From: Cudoniella acicularis
Lineage: Eukaryota > Ascomycota > Leotiomycetes > Helotiales > Helotiaceae
Assembly (NCBI GenBank): GCA_013054445.1
Contig: JAAMPI010000046.1
Location: forward strand, 1-64,000
Reading direction: 5' to 3'
DNA length: 64,000 bases
The stretch's first letter is position 1; the number at the start of each line of letters is the position of its first letter. Positions 22,892 through 34,094 of the stretch are shown piece after piece. The translations under genes were made by a program, and so were the position numbers. Under the pieces are notes generated by a model, which was given only the letters and a program-made list of their open reading frames with translations, did not search any database and was not told the origin of the DNA.

Positions 22892-23971
22892 TTTGCTGTT
22901 GGAGTGCACAAAACAATAAACTAAAAAAACCAAACTGACGAAACCTGGGTGAATGTTGCTTATAATATACTATCTCAACATTGTCCCAAGCACTTGCCCA
23001 ATTTTGCTGAATAGAGACGGCTGACTTGACAATATCAGGAGGAAGCACACAAATCATGGGTGTGTATTCCATCATGGAGCAAGACTCCTAAATCCCAATT
23101 TGCGGTAGGGTAGAACACGCTAAGGAAGGCCTTGATCGGAAGAGAATTTCCACATTATCGACTGGAAAGAGGGTATCCGCATCCCAGGTGCAGGTTTGTA
23201 TTAAACTAGCCGAACTCCACACATTGGTTCACCATTAGTTTCCAGTCTATCGGATGACCACCTTCAAACTTCATCCCACTTAACCTATCAGCCCTAAAGC
23301 ATGAAAATTCCTGACTTCGCACAAAAATCACTGTAGTGGGGACTCTCGTTTTGGCAAGTTTGCTGAAACCCCCCTTTCATGAGCCTCACGGGGCCCACCT
23401 CCGGGCATGCATTCCACGAACTTTATATAGAAAATCTCAACGTCGATCTATCTTATCGAGAAGCACGCCATACTAGCGTGAATAAGAACATCGCTTAGCC
23501 CTATCTTCGAGGGAGCAGTGGATGAAACAAGTCACGAATCCACTACTTGAGGAGAAATGAAGACTCAAAATATTTAAAGTGGTTTCTGGACTCAGAACTC
23601 TTGGCCTATTTGGAATATTGAAGGTGGTGTTGTTGGTACAGTTGACAGAGAATGTTGGGAACTTGGGGCCCTATCAACAAAACACTCCTGCTTCAAAAAA
23701 CCTGCGATGCCAAGGATGGGGGAGATACGGCACATAAGGCCTACTTGGGATGACGTGATTAATGTTCGCAAAGATTGACAATTACCAAGTCACTAGGGTC
23801 TGGACAGAACACTGCCTGGAAAAAGGTGTCCTCTGCTTTCAAAGATATTTTCGTCGATGCGACTGAAACATACCTCACCGTATGATATTGTCAAACTTTG
23901 GGACACTTCCATTCTAATCTACTCAACAATCGAAAATAGGTTCAATATAAACAGAAAAGAAACAAGGGATC
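22892..23971. other. Divergent intergenic region between DUR3 fragment and flavin monooxygenase
   Basis: About 1.08 kb without a supported gene. It should contain the promoters of the two divergent genes. TGTAGTGGGGA at 23333-23343 repeats the first bases of the LTR at 21622, but the match does not extend. Confidence 0.5.
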
Positions 23972-25433
23972 ATGAACGCCTTCGCCATGAGCACACCCGG
24001 GCATGTAAATCCTGGCTTCTGGCGACAACCGGCAAACCGCTCCCAAGAATATAACTACATCGAATACTGGATCTCCCTCGCCAAAACCCTTGAGAAAGGA
24101 AAATTCCATGGCCTCTTCCTCACAGACATGTTGGGAATCTACGATGTGTATAAAGGGCCAGATAATATATACTCGGTGTTGCCAGGTGCTGCACAATTCC
24201 CCATTACAGATCCATTGTACTGAATTCTCTGCAATTCCAAAGGGAAAAAAGAGCTGATAAGAAACAGTCTTGCCGTGGCAGCCATGACCACAGTAACGAA
24301 ATCCCTCTCCTTTGGAATCACAGCCTCAACAACGTACGAGCACCCCTCCGCGCTCGCAAGAAGATTTTCAACACTTGATCACTTGAGCAACGGTCGTGTA
24401 GGCTGGAACATCGTAACAAGTTACCTCGAAAACGCTGCGAGAAATCTAGGACTCAACACGCAAATTCCACGCGATGAACGGTACGCCATTGTAATGGAGT
24501 ATCTTGAGGTGATGTATAAACTGTGGGAAGGGTCTTGGAGGGATGATGCTGTGGTGAAGGATCTTGTCACACGACAATACACGGTCCCGGAAAGAGTGCG
24601 CAGGATTGATCACAAAGGGTGAGGTTGTTTCCCCACCTCGAAATACGACTCGGTCCTGACAACTATTAGAAAAACCTTCTCCGTCGCAGGTCCGCACACT
24701 GTAGAACCTTCATGTCAAAGAACACATTTCATATTCCAAGCTGGGACGAGCACAGAAGGAAAGAAATTCGCAGCGAAACATGCGAAAACGATGTTCGTTC
24801 CCGGAATGGAGTCACGCATTGTGCGCAAATCAACAAATGAGATTCGTGCGCCGGCAATGGAGCAAGGCAGAGACCCGAAAGGAATCAAGCTATTGGTCGG
24901 AATGCTCGTGATTGTTGACGAGACGGATGATCTGGCGCAAGCAAAATACGAGGACGATTTGTCGTATGCGGACTTGGAAGGCTCCCTTGCGCTGTTTGGA
25001 GGCTGGACGAGTGCCGATTTCAGTAAATTTTCTGACGATGAAGATTTCGCGTTCACGGGCCCGGGTGCCATCCAGAACATGATCACTTCGTGGAGTGCGA
25101 CGATACCGGGAAGCAAAGGCACCGAGTGGACAAAGGCCAGAATTGCGAAAGAACTTGCATTGGGAGGGCCTCACCCTAAGGCTATTGGTTCTGCAAAGAC
25201 CGTGGCAGATATTCTAGAAAACTGGACCCTGGAAGGAGACGTGGATGGGTTTAGCTTGTCGTACGCTGTCTCTCCGGTGGTTTGAAGACATGATCAAGTG
25301 GTTGTTTCCAGAACTCAGAGAGCGTGGGGTATTTTGGGCAGACTATGCGGTGCCTGTAGGAACAACTCGCAAGCAGTATCTGAACGATGGAAAGGGGCCG
25401 AGACTGCGAGACGATCCAGGGAGCAAAGTATAA
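23972..25433 (+). CDS. FMN-dependent monooxygenase, NtaA/SnaA/DszA type (frame broken near the 3' end)
   Basis: The product belongs to the bacterial-luciferase superfamily, nitrilotriacetate monooxygenase component A group. These enzymes oxidise diverse substrates with O2 and reduced FMN supplied by a separate reductase. The substrate is unknown. Exons are 23972-24216, 24268-24618 and 24670-25433, giving ~452 residues, the family length. The protein opens MNAFAMSTPGHVNPGFWR, typical of fungal members, and contains TASTTYEHPSALARRFSTLD, NGRVGWNIVTSYLENAARNLG, VRRIDHKG, GPHTVEPS, FQAGTSTEG and MIKWLFPELRERGVFW. Between SYAVSP and FEDMIKW (25274-25283) one extra base shifts the frame. A second slip may occur at 25428, where YKWEGETL* would replace V*. 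The sequence is either a recent pseudogene or an assembly error. It is divergent from the truncated urea transporter, so a joint nitrogen-scavenging role is possible but unproven. Confidence 0.85.
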
Positions 25434-26146
25434 GTGGGAAGGCGAGACGCTCTGAGAAAAGAGAGTTTTGAATTGAAGTTGGTAGATGTTGAACAAGCAA
25501 CCCACAAATTTACAGAGGCTGGTATGCAAGACCAATTCCAGCTCACATTGCGGAATTGGATCCGGGAAGCAGAACTTTCCCATCGTGGAATTGTTGAAGA
25601 AACCTATAGGCGTGAGAAGGGTTGGGATGTTCGCGCGTATCTCTCCGACCATAATGCGCGCAGAAGAGCGAACTCGCACAAAACACTCGAAAATCGACAG
25701 CTACGAATTGAAAAGTGCTAAAATTCGAGTCAATGAGAGGATAGGCTGGATTAGGATAAGTCCACTTTTTTCTTATAATGTGTCACAGTAGCAGAGATAT
25801 TGAGCGTGCTATAACCTATTTCGCGATACTGCGCACATAAACGGACGAGGAGATAGTACCTATAAAAATAGAAAAGTTATGCAAACACATCACTGAAAGA
25901 ACATCACGAAAGAAACCAAAATACCCGGATGAATCATAAAAGATGTAAACAAAGTCAGACCAGTAAAGTATACGTACTGAATGCTATGATCCTACCTTTC
26001 ACTAATTAAACATAAATGCCTTGACTAAATGCGGCGGCCCCATATCCGTTTCGGTTGCTTTTCCATATTCCATTACCCAACACAACGCCTCGTCTTCGAA
26101 ACCATTTACCCAAGGCATTCATCCAGAAGAATCAAAATCACTTTCT
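25434..26146. other. Intergenic region with a dispersed-repeat fragment
   Basis: A 95-codon open frame continues from the monooxygenase end but lacks an ATG and any recognisable family, so I do not call it. ATAGGCTGGATTAG at 25741-25754 and TCACAGTAGCA at 25783-25793 recur near 31.2 kb, marking a short dispersed repeat. Confidence 0.5.
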
Positions 26147-26842
26147 TTATAGAGCAAAGACAGCAGCAAAAACACCGACAACCCCGGCCAGAGAAGCCCC
26201 AATTCGAATATTGTCGGCAGAAGCAGCAGATGACTTGGTGGCTGTGGCGGCTCCAGAGGATGCAGTGGCAACTCCACCGGCGGTGGCTGAACGCGAAATG
26301 TTAGCCTCGTCCTCGAGTCTTGAAAATAGATATCTCCAGGGAAACTTACATCCTCCCGAGGTAGCAGTGGGACCTGAGCCGGTGCCGGCGCTTCCAGTGG
26401 AACCTTGGGTTACGGCAACGGTAGCACCGGCCGAGGCGCTGCCAGTTTGACTGCCAGTTTGAGTTGCGACTGACGAGCCCACCGAGGCCTTGCAGTTCGT
26501 GTTGCACAACAAAAATGCGGCATTATCGGCTGCGGTTCCATTGCCCTGAGGGCAGGCATTGATACAGGCGTTGAGGGCGTTGGATGGCGAGGATGGAGCA
26601 ATAAGGCACTTGTTACGACAAGTTGCGTCGCCAGCCGCGCCTTGGGAAACATCAGCATTTAATTCATCAGCAAATGAATTTGGGATTGGGAACTTACAGA
26701 GGGTCAGGCAGGCGGCTTCGCTGGATTGAGCTGGATCTTGGGCAGCAGTGCCGGAAACTACAGCACTGGTTGTGGTAGCATTTTGGGCGTTGACGGCGAT
26801 GGCAGCGAAAATGCTGGAGAGGATGACTGTAGCGAAACGCAT
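26147..26842 (-). CDS. Small secreted GPI-anchored protein with four CxxxC motifs
   Basis: Exons 26842-26698, 26640-26350 and 26286-26147 encode 191 residues. The introns (57 and 63 nt) are multiples of three without stops, so an unspliced reading stays open, but both have GTAAGT donors and the second has a GCTAAC branch site. Residues 1-19 form a signal peptide (MRFATVILSSIFAAIAVNA). A central module has regularly spaced pairs CLTLC, CRNKC, CINAC and CNTNC. A Ser/Thr/Gly/Ala-rich stalk follows, then a C-terminal hydrophobic tail (IGASLAGVVGVFAAVFAL) suited to GPI attachment. It is likely a plasma-membrane or cell-wall glycoprotein of unknown function. Confidence 0.85.
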   Translation of the reverse strand: MRFATVILSSIFAAIAVNAQNATTTSAVVSGTAAQDPAQSSEAACLTLCKFPIPNSFADELNADVSQGAAGDATCRNKCLIAPSSPSNALNACINACPQGNGTAADNAAFLLCNTNCKASVGSSVATQTGSQTGSASAGATVAVTQGSTGSAGTGSGPTATSGGCKFPWRYLFSRLEDEANISRSATAGGVATASSGAATATKSSAASADNIRIGASLAGVVGVFAAVFAL

Positions 26843-28505
26843 GTTGATGGTGATGTGGTGGGAGGGTTATTAAAAGTATTAATTAGTAGAGTGACGTGAT
26901 GGAGGTCTTTTAACGAGTGTAAGACGGAAAAGTAACGACAGTTGATGTTGAGGATGTAGGAAGAAGAGAGAAGTGGAAAAGTCGAAGAAGGACGAAAGGG
27001 ATTACATCAATACGGCGCTAAGCGAAATTGGCAACTTGAAAACAAGTCAAAAAGGGATGCGGGGGTGCATGGGAGGGATGCGCGTGGCGATCCACTAGGT
27101 TGAATTGGGGACCTCCTGGCCGGCACTGCATGTCCACCGTGACACGGTCGCGTTTCTCTGAATCATGACTTTTGAATGAAAATAAGGATTACGAAGACCC
27201 TTCGTCTTCTTGCTGAGAGTGGTGAGGGTGAGGCATTATCCTACTGCCGATGCCTGTTTTCAGCATACTTCTTTCGTCCGTCCAGGATAAGTTTTAAGCC
27301 CATTACGAGGAATACGAGGGCCGTGATCTATTAATACTCGCTTCCATAGCCGCAGGCCCATTCATGGTAGACTCACTTTAAACGTGGCCAATCAGCCGGT
27401 CTCGTCTTGAAGCCTTGACAAACAAAATCTCCACAAACAACAACAAGTATGAACGCTAAACATGCTGTGCGACAATTTGATGTTATGGATGCAAGTTCGC
27501 AGATCAATCTTTATCTTCAGAAATCATATGGTGACATCAACATTCTGCTCCTCCTTGGGCACCCCTTCACGAAGCAAATCACATTTCAAAAGTAAATAAA
27601 GGTATTGATTGGTATTCTTCATTTTCGATTCTGTCTTTTACAAAGAATCCCCAGGCGAGATGAAGAATTCATATGCGGGTTGTCAAGTGTAGAAAGACGT
27701 TGTAATACATTTCTTTCACCGTTACCACAACGTAAGACAAGTCTTTCGTGTTGGGCTCCTCGCCACCCAGTAGTTCAATAGATTGCTGGACTCTCGCTTG
27801 TTTTGATTCGAATGTCGAGATAACCAGTATGTTAAGGCCCGTGGCTTATCTGTGTGGGGAAGACTTCGTAGGAAGAAGCAGAAACGGTCAGTAACGAACA
27901 CGCGCTTTACCTCGAACAAAATGGCGAACATGGGGAGCAATGAAGGGGGAAAACATGAGATCTGAAAGCGGTCGTGGTAGGAGTAGCACCTGCTTGCTCG
28001 AATGCTTGATCTTGAACACATATATCTTAGCTTGCAATGCTGGCGGAACAAGAGTTGGTCGCTAGAGCCAAGGAACACGATACGATGTGTGGGGAGTGGC
28101 GACTCGCTGCCATTTTCCATTCGTGATGTGCCCAAGTCCTGCCATAAGGTAACTTCGCATGAGGAGTTGGAAGTTCCATCTGCCAGAGTCCAAGTGCGAA
28201 ACTGATTCGTCACAGAAAGTTGGAGTAGGCGTAAAAGTCGTGTCCTCTGCTTGGCGATTATTTGTTGGAAAACCTTTCTCCTAAGAAAGTGTGGTTGTGC
28301 AAAATTTCCACTTGAATTCATTTGTCCGAAGAAGCCAACGTAACATTGATCGAAACCCCAAGCTTGCCGTGACATAATTGAAAACGGTACTACCATAGAA
28401 GATCAGGGCGAACTGGCGAAGGATACCACAATTCAAACTTATTTGAACCAAGCTCCTCGTGGCGCCACAGACAAATCTGATGCGTTTGGGATCATCCCCA
28501 CGGAG
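26843..28505. other. Gene-poor gap with one doubtful reverse ORF
   Basis: The left part should be the promoter of the GPI protein. A 224-codon minus-strand ORF (27722-28396) has an ATG but no recognisable domain, no signal peptide and unusual Ser/Arg/Cys/Phe richness. I treat it as probably chance. Confidence 0.4.
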
Positions 28506-29332
28506 CTATGCCACCTCATTCAGGAATTTCATATACTGTTGTGCACATCCCCTCTCTACTCTTTTCCTTATCTGCCGCGCGGATAGCTTTTGGAATTGTA
28601 GCCCAAGATCCTTCCAGACCTCTATCGTTGGACGATGGTCATCAAAGACGACGATAGTTTCCTTCCAGTCCGGCATACTATGTCGCATTTCAAGATCCAC
28701 TGCTGATATATCATAGCCTTCGATTGGAATGTCGCACGCCAAAGCGTTTCGCATGGCCAGCTTTCGGATCTTGTGGGTGGACTCGCATTCGAGGAATTGT
28801 TAGAATGGACGGTGGTCATCCTCAGTGAAACTAGGGATATAGGCGGTATCGATTGAGTAGTTGATGTATGTCTAGAAACCAACTTGAGCTTTGTCCGTGA
28901 GAGGTAGTACGTGCGAGTGCCGCGGCTGACATGGAGGAGAGGAGAGAGAGGTTGATTGAAAACGATTCTCCCCGAACTATACCAACCGACACAATGAACG
29001 CGAGGCTGAAAGTGGTCTCCTAGGGCGTAGTCCCATATCTTGAGTTATAGCTCAACGGGAAGCGCAGTGAAGCCATGGAACGACATTTGCGAGACCCATG
29101 CCCGATATCCCGTCACATCCAAATACGATGTCTCCCTCAAAGCATATTCCCACGACTCTGTCAAGTCCAGCGACTTCTCCTTTCTATCGACTGCAAGTGT
29201 TGGGAGAAGCGCACGGAGAGTATCGCGGCGGTCGTAGCCTAGGGCTGGCGCAAAACGCAGGAGCTCAAGGTCAAGATATTCTTCGCGAGTTCGAAGTTTA
29301 CGGTCTGGTGCAGATGGATTGATGATCTTCAT
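28506..29332 (-). pseudogene. Broken 2EXR-domain gene
   Basis: The minus-strand reading gives a 95-residue start and then the 2EXR signature FHGFTALPVEL*LKIWDYAL. It continues VFNQPLSPLLHVSRGTRTYYLSRTKLKLV and YINYSIDTAYIPSFTEDDHRPF*QFLE, then RKLAMRNALACDIPIEGYDI to a normal stop. The frame has two in-frame TAA stops, each at a position where CAA (Gln) is expected, and one frameshift near 28870. The CAA-to-TAA changes fit RIP leakage or mutation of CpA. 2EXR proteins are a large, mostly uncharacterised ascomycete family. Three more copies lie at 45.6-50.8 kb. Confidence 0.8.
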
Positions 29333-29811
29333 GGTGAAGCTGTGTGCGGCGGTGGACTAGAGATAACGGTGTTAGTAGAAAAGAATCGATTTGCCGGTCG
29401 CCATGCAAAGGGGAAGTGTTTGTGGAGCTGGAAAGATGGGATTTCGAGTAGGAGTGAATTGTTTGTTTGGAAAATAAAAATAAAATAGTAATTGGAGGGG
29501 CAGAGCTGGGAAATCCATGGCGGAATGATGACTAAGCTCTTTTTCTGCCGCCCCCGTTCTGTGAAGCTAACGAATCTCCCGACCGCCTCAAAATATTGTA
29601 ACTGTCGCGGTCGCGATTTGAACTAATACTTTCACTCGAAATATCATTTCACCCAACACCTACGCTCCCAGCCGCGAGCATGGAACATTGCACAGCTGTA
29701 TACCTTCACTCCATCTGTTTCCCAGACATGCTTGGACACTAGAAGAAGTCTTCTCAAATCGCAACGTGTCAGTCACGACAGATTGCAAAATGCCCACGTT
29801 TGGAGGTTCTT
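29333..29811. other. Intergenic, no gene
   Basis: This is the 5' flank of the broken 2EXR gene. I see no coding signal or repeat. Confidence 0.5.
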
Positions 29812-30065
29812 TTATTGCTTCATGGCTTCCCTAAAATAGGGTTGATTCCTGTTGCTTCCAATATAATGTCCCCGCAATGCTGGTGCAAAATCCAAATCAG
29901 AATATTCAGACGTTTCCAAGTATATCTTCAAATCCCCCCGAACCCCCCTCCCCCAAGTCCCATCCTCCAAGACAAGCGTTCGCAGCAGAGTGGGCCAAAT
30001 CATACTTTTCAACCAGCGGGGCTTTTCAATCTCTTCGTCGCAGGTATTAATACCTTCGATGCCTT
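29812..30065 (-). pseudogene. Unidentified C-terminal protein fragment
   Basis: A minus-strand frame reads GINTCDEEIEKPRWLKSMIWP, then TLLRTLVLEDGTWGRG, LKIYLETSEYSDLDFAPALRG and PYFREAMKQ*. Its residue make-up looks coding, but no domain is recognised. There is no convincing start or upstream exon, so it may be the tail of a decayed gene. Antisense frames over the same bases look random. Confidence 0.3.
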
Positions 30066-30395
30066 GTACTCAATTTGCAATTCCGGTTTCCTCATTGTTT
30101 TCTCAATGCATGTCTTCTCCAAAAATGTACATACCATCACACGGCTTCACTGATTATTAGCCTTGCACTGTGCACCTAGGACGTTTCCATGTAAGCACCG
30201 AAGCAATGTAGGATTTCCTCCAATGTTCTGCAAGGTAGCAGCGAGGTTCGATGCCATGGATTGTTCGCGGCTTTGCTATGGACTCATCAACAATATCTCA
30301 TTCAGGGATATATATCACCAGGAAAACCACCCAACCAACCCAAAAAAGCGATCAACTGAATTAGTTATTGGCAGCAATCCGATCCACGATTCAGA

Positions 30396-31006
30396 ATGTC
30401 CCCGAAATCAAACACGACGTCCTCCAAAGGTGGATGGGTCTGCCCTCGAAACGGCAGGTCACTCTCCAAGGAGGAAAACTATGTGAGGAAACAGGGATTT
30501 CCATGGGTCTCTACAAGTACCATCGTGAAGTAAGAAAACCAAGTGTTCTATTCCCCAAAATTTACCTGAATCTCATCTACAGAGAAAATCCACTTGGCCG
30601 CCACACCTACCAGAGCGAGAATACCCATCTTGTCATCATAGGTCAAATCGAATTTCACTTAGACGACCGCACAGCTCGTCAAAAAGGCCACTTCAAAACC
30701 TCGAGCCCAGCTGACGGACTGGTTACTATACAGCTAGGGGACATATATCGGGCTAGCCTTGTTAATAGGGAAACATGTCGATTCGTTGAAGGATATCGAA
30801 AGCTCAGTGTAACAACCCGTGACCGGTTCCTGGAACGTGGAACTATCGAGTGGCGTGACAGGAAAACTCATGCTGGGCCAGTACAAGATGATGTCGAGGC
30901 AGAAGCGGAAAAGTCACGTTTGTTGCGTAAAGCCAATGCCGGGGCTTGGGTTGTTGACGAGTTGACAAGAATTCTCGACAAAGGCCTTGACGCTTTAGGA
31001 GAGTGA
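30396..31006 (+). CDS. Hypothetical protein, possibly cupin-like
   Basis: Two exons, 30396-30529 and 30583-31006, flank a 53-nt GTAAGA...CTACAG intron and encode 185 residues. An alternative frame runs straight through the intron but lacks an ATG. The spliced model begins MSPKSNTTSSKGGWVCPRNG and joins STIVK to ENPLGRHTYQSENTHLVIIG. The block THLVIIGQIEFHLDD...VTIQLGDIYRASLVNRETCRFVEGYR resembles the beta-strand spacing of a small cupin, a weak inference, and the metal-binding His/Glu set is not obvious. The C-terminus is charged and helical. No signal peptide or membrane segment is present. Confidence 0.6.
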
Positions 31007-31480
31007 TGGGAATTCCTGAGATGTAATTTGCCGTTGCCATCCTGCTGGTGGCCATCAACTTCATACGTGCGGCCTTAGTCTCAGAGCAACAACTGGATAT
31101 GAAGAATAGACATTATGTCTTTTGCGGCCTCACTTTTGGTGGGGAATCACTTTTTTCCTCCACCCATTCTCAAATCCAGCATGAGATGATATAGGCTGGA
31201 TTAGTTGATTTCTCTCGAGCAATTTCTCACAGTAGCAAGGATATTTGAAGTTTTTTGCTTTCATTCCGAGATAGTAAAGGATGGATATTTGTGGCCGTGC
31301 CTCACGCCTCGCGTGAAGGGGAAATCCCTTTCTCCATCACTCATGCTCAATTTATCTTGAATTGTTCCTGTTTTTATCGATAACGAGTGTTTCTCATTTC
31401 ATTCTCTTGCTTTCTCCTTCCTTAACATGACAATTCATGCTTCGGGCCGCCAAGGTCATTCCATACAATCCCATCCAAAA
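31007..31480. repeat. Degenerate dispersed repeat between two genes
   Basis: Two diverged copies of a ~55-nt unit (GCCTCAC...GGGGAA...CCCATTCTCAA) occur at about 31128-31178 and 31300-31355. ATAGGCTGGATTAG at 31191-31204 and TCACAGTAGCA at 31227-31237 match the motif pair at 25741-25793. A related piece is near 42681. The family is unidentified. Confidence 0.45.
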
Positions 31481-32518
31481 TTACAAAATCTGATTGAGAA
31501 CAGTCAATCCGACTCCTATGACAGTAACCATCAACAAATCTGGGCGCAGGAAGTTTCCTGCGGATGGAGTTGTTGAGCTCGTCGCTCCACTGACAGTGCT
31601 AGTCCCAGTCGTGGACCCTGCAGCGGACGCTGTGTTCTCTGCGACCTTTATTCCATATCCAGTCGTCGTTATTGTCAAACCACCCGTAGTTGTCGTGAGA
31701 TATGTAGAAGTGGCTGTAGTAGACGCCGCTTCAAAAAGTTAGTACCATGCTTTTGCTTAAATGAAGTGGTTGGGGGACCAGGAGGATGAGAGTTCTTCCT
31801 GACCACATAAAATAAGGAGCAGTGAAGAGACAAAGAAATAGGTTGCTTACTGCATCCAGTCCAGCTCGTCCAAGGGGCACCGCTCGTCCAGGGTCCACTC
31901 GTCCAGCCACTCCACGTCGCCCCCGGGCATGCACTGTTATCCCACCAGCTCGTCCAGGGGCCCGCTGTCCACGGACCCGAAGAACCCCACGGTCCCCAAC
32001 CACCTCCAAAGGGACCCCCCATTCCCGGACCCCAACCACCCGGACCCATTCCACTCCATGGACCATCTGTTGGCCAAGGGCCAGTTCCTGTCCAGGTGCT
32101 TGCCCAAGGCGGGCCACCAGACCATGATCTCGCCTTCAAATCTGGATGTGTGGGGCCAGCTTCAGGGGGGGCAGTCATGTGCGCTGGAGTTGGACATAAT
32201 ATAGCAAGCCTTTTTTCGATGGCTGGGAAATAGTTAGTGATCCTTCCTTTCGTTTGAGGGGATTATCTTGCATTTCTTGTCCGCATCCAAACATTCAGAT
32301 GAGGCCACGCAGGAGTTGACTTCGGCAAGCAGGACTTGGCTTCCAACGCAACTCTTTCCATCAAGCTTGCCAAGGCATGTCGACTGCAATTTTATCAGCA
32401 TAGATTCTCAATATTTCTGGGGTTTGGCGCCCACAGCACAAGGCGCGTAGTCTTTCATGCAAAGAGAATACGCTGGAGAAGCAGCAGAGACGAGGGCAAC
32501 GAGTACGAAGTACTTCAT
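31481..32518 (-). CDS. Secreted GPI-anchored protein: Cys-rich (CFEM-like) head, Trp/Gly/Pro-rich repeats
   Basis: My model has exons 32518-32435, 32383-32272, 32222-31851 and 31728-31481, giving 271 residues. Intron 2 would use a GC-AG donor (GCAAGA), intron 1 uses GTGGGC, and the last has a GTACTAACT branch site. Residues 1-19 are a signal peptide (MKYFVLVALVSAASPAYS). A Cys-rich head follows (YAPCASTCLGKLDGKSC, then NSCVASSECLDADKKC), similar in spacing to CFEM domains but without the usual CxCxD. Next comes a long low-complexity stretch of GPW, WTS and GGW units. A Thr/Ser stalk and the hydrophobic tail LLMVTVIGVGLTVLNQIL suggest a GPI anchor. It is probably a cell-surface protein. Exon joins around intron 2 need transcript support. 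Confidence 0.7.
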
Positions 32519-34094
32519 GATTATTATTCTCGTATGATGTCAAGTATTGGGTCGAATGCTTGGGACTCAAAGCGAATTTCTTCTCTTCCAAATGCGCAGA
32601 CTTGTTGGATATAATATACTCAGCCCTGCGATCGACCTTTGGAGCTCCGGTTGGACGGACCACCGATGCACCGATCTACCGACTGCACAGCTTAAGCATT
32701 TGTTTCATGTGTAGGTTGACGTATGCATAAAGAAGTTTATCGCTATGTGGTTGCAGTGTTTGGGCGGTTGGTCTGCACTACGGACTAAGCCTCAGGGTTG
32801 TCGTCAGCCTATGACCGAGAATTGCACGCATTAAAACCTTCACATATACCCCTCATTGGCCAGCCTCCACAAAATATCACAGCCTCGCAAGCTCGCAACA
32901 CTTCTCGATGACAAAAAGGCAACGCGGACTCGACTCGTATGACCACGGAAGTCGGCTTCCAACCTTCACTCATCAACCTCTTACCAACCTCGAGACTTAC
33001 GTTGATACAAACCTCGCCCCATGCCGTTCTGATATCAAGCCACCTCGTGGGAAGTTACCCTCCTTGGATATAATGTGAGTGCAACCTCTTCTCGGCCGGG
33101 GTTTGTGCCTTGAACATGCCAGTCACACGCACTGTGAGTTGTCACTGCTCTCTCAGAATTTCTCAGTCAGTCTGTATCAGCGCGAGGCTTTGTCCTTCAC
33201 TAACCCCACCATCGCGATCAGACCATAAACACAAGCATGTCGAGATTCCCATTGCCGAAATCTGCATCGTCTCCCGGCTATTTGGGGACTCGCTAATGCA
33301 CAATTCGGGGAGCGAAGTACTCCCGCCGTCGCTGAGGTAAATAAACTTGGGGAGTCGATATCCCGATCCGGCTTATGGTGATAAACACCATTATCATGCG
33401 TTTTGCAACTCGATCAATCAACGACCATGTTTTCCAAAAGATCTCTTGAGCTGATTGTTTGAGATTTAGTGTTTCCAGAACCTCGTGTCTAGATATGCAG
33501 GGGGCGGACCCCGCGCTCAGCCACTCCCGGTGCCACGTTCGACTGCATTTTAATGCATGCGAATTCAGCTCATGATATCATATCTGATCTTTGGTACTTG
33601 AATATGGGCTGAGTGTCAACTTTTTGACGATGTTTTGTCAACTCGTGGTTGTCACGGTACCGAACAGGACTCAGGGGGTAACAACCAACCTTTCGGCTTT
33701 ACGCCTTCTTTAATATTATGCGACAATTATGGATGGGGGTGCGAGAACCAACTTTCCTGCTTTGAACTTTCTGGATTATGATGGGCTAGCTATGAATAGA
33801 CGTGGTCTGAGAAGATGCGATTATGCAAGGCCATCAGGAAACCAGCCTTCACAACTCCAGCCTCTCTACTGCGTCAAGCAAACATCGTCTTACGATGTTG
33901 TGGACTTATCGGTCATTCGTTCAGTACGAAAAAGTCACTGAATACGGGGAAGGCTGAATATCCTAGGAAGTCCGAAGGAAGGTTGGTTCGAAAAGCATCT
34001 TAAAGTGCTCAATTTCCTATCGTCACAATCTACTTGTCGCTCATGATCTTTTAACGTTTCATATTTAATTGTTAGTTTCACATCTCAAGTCAAA
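32519..34094. other. Divergent intergenic region
   Basis: About 1.6 kb between divergent genes. Short ORFs occur but none has a convincing start or family. It should include promoters for the GPI protein and the multicopper oxidase. Confidence 0.5.

Noticed and set aside
23333..23343. Second copy of the 21622 LTR start (TGTAGTGGGGA)
   Set aside because: The match stops after 11 bases and no LTR end or target duplication follows. It is a likely coincidence.
25434..25721. 95-codon frame after the monooxygenase
   Set aside because: It lacks an ATG and any family match. It is probably 3' flank.
27722..28396. 224-codon minus-strand ORF
   Set aside because: Although it has an ATG, the product has no domain, signal peptide or plausible composition, and no intron or orthologue-like features. 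It is probably a chance ORF.
29800..30153. 117-codon plus-strand ORF
   Set aside because: It starts with TTG, has no family, and lies antisense to a more protein-like minus-strand frame.
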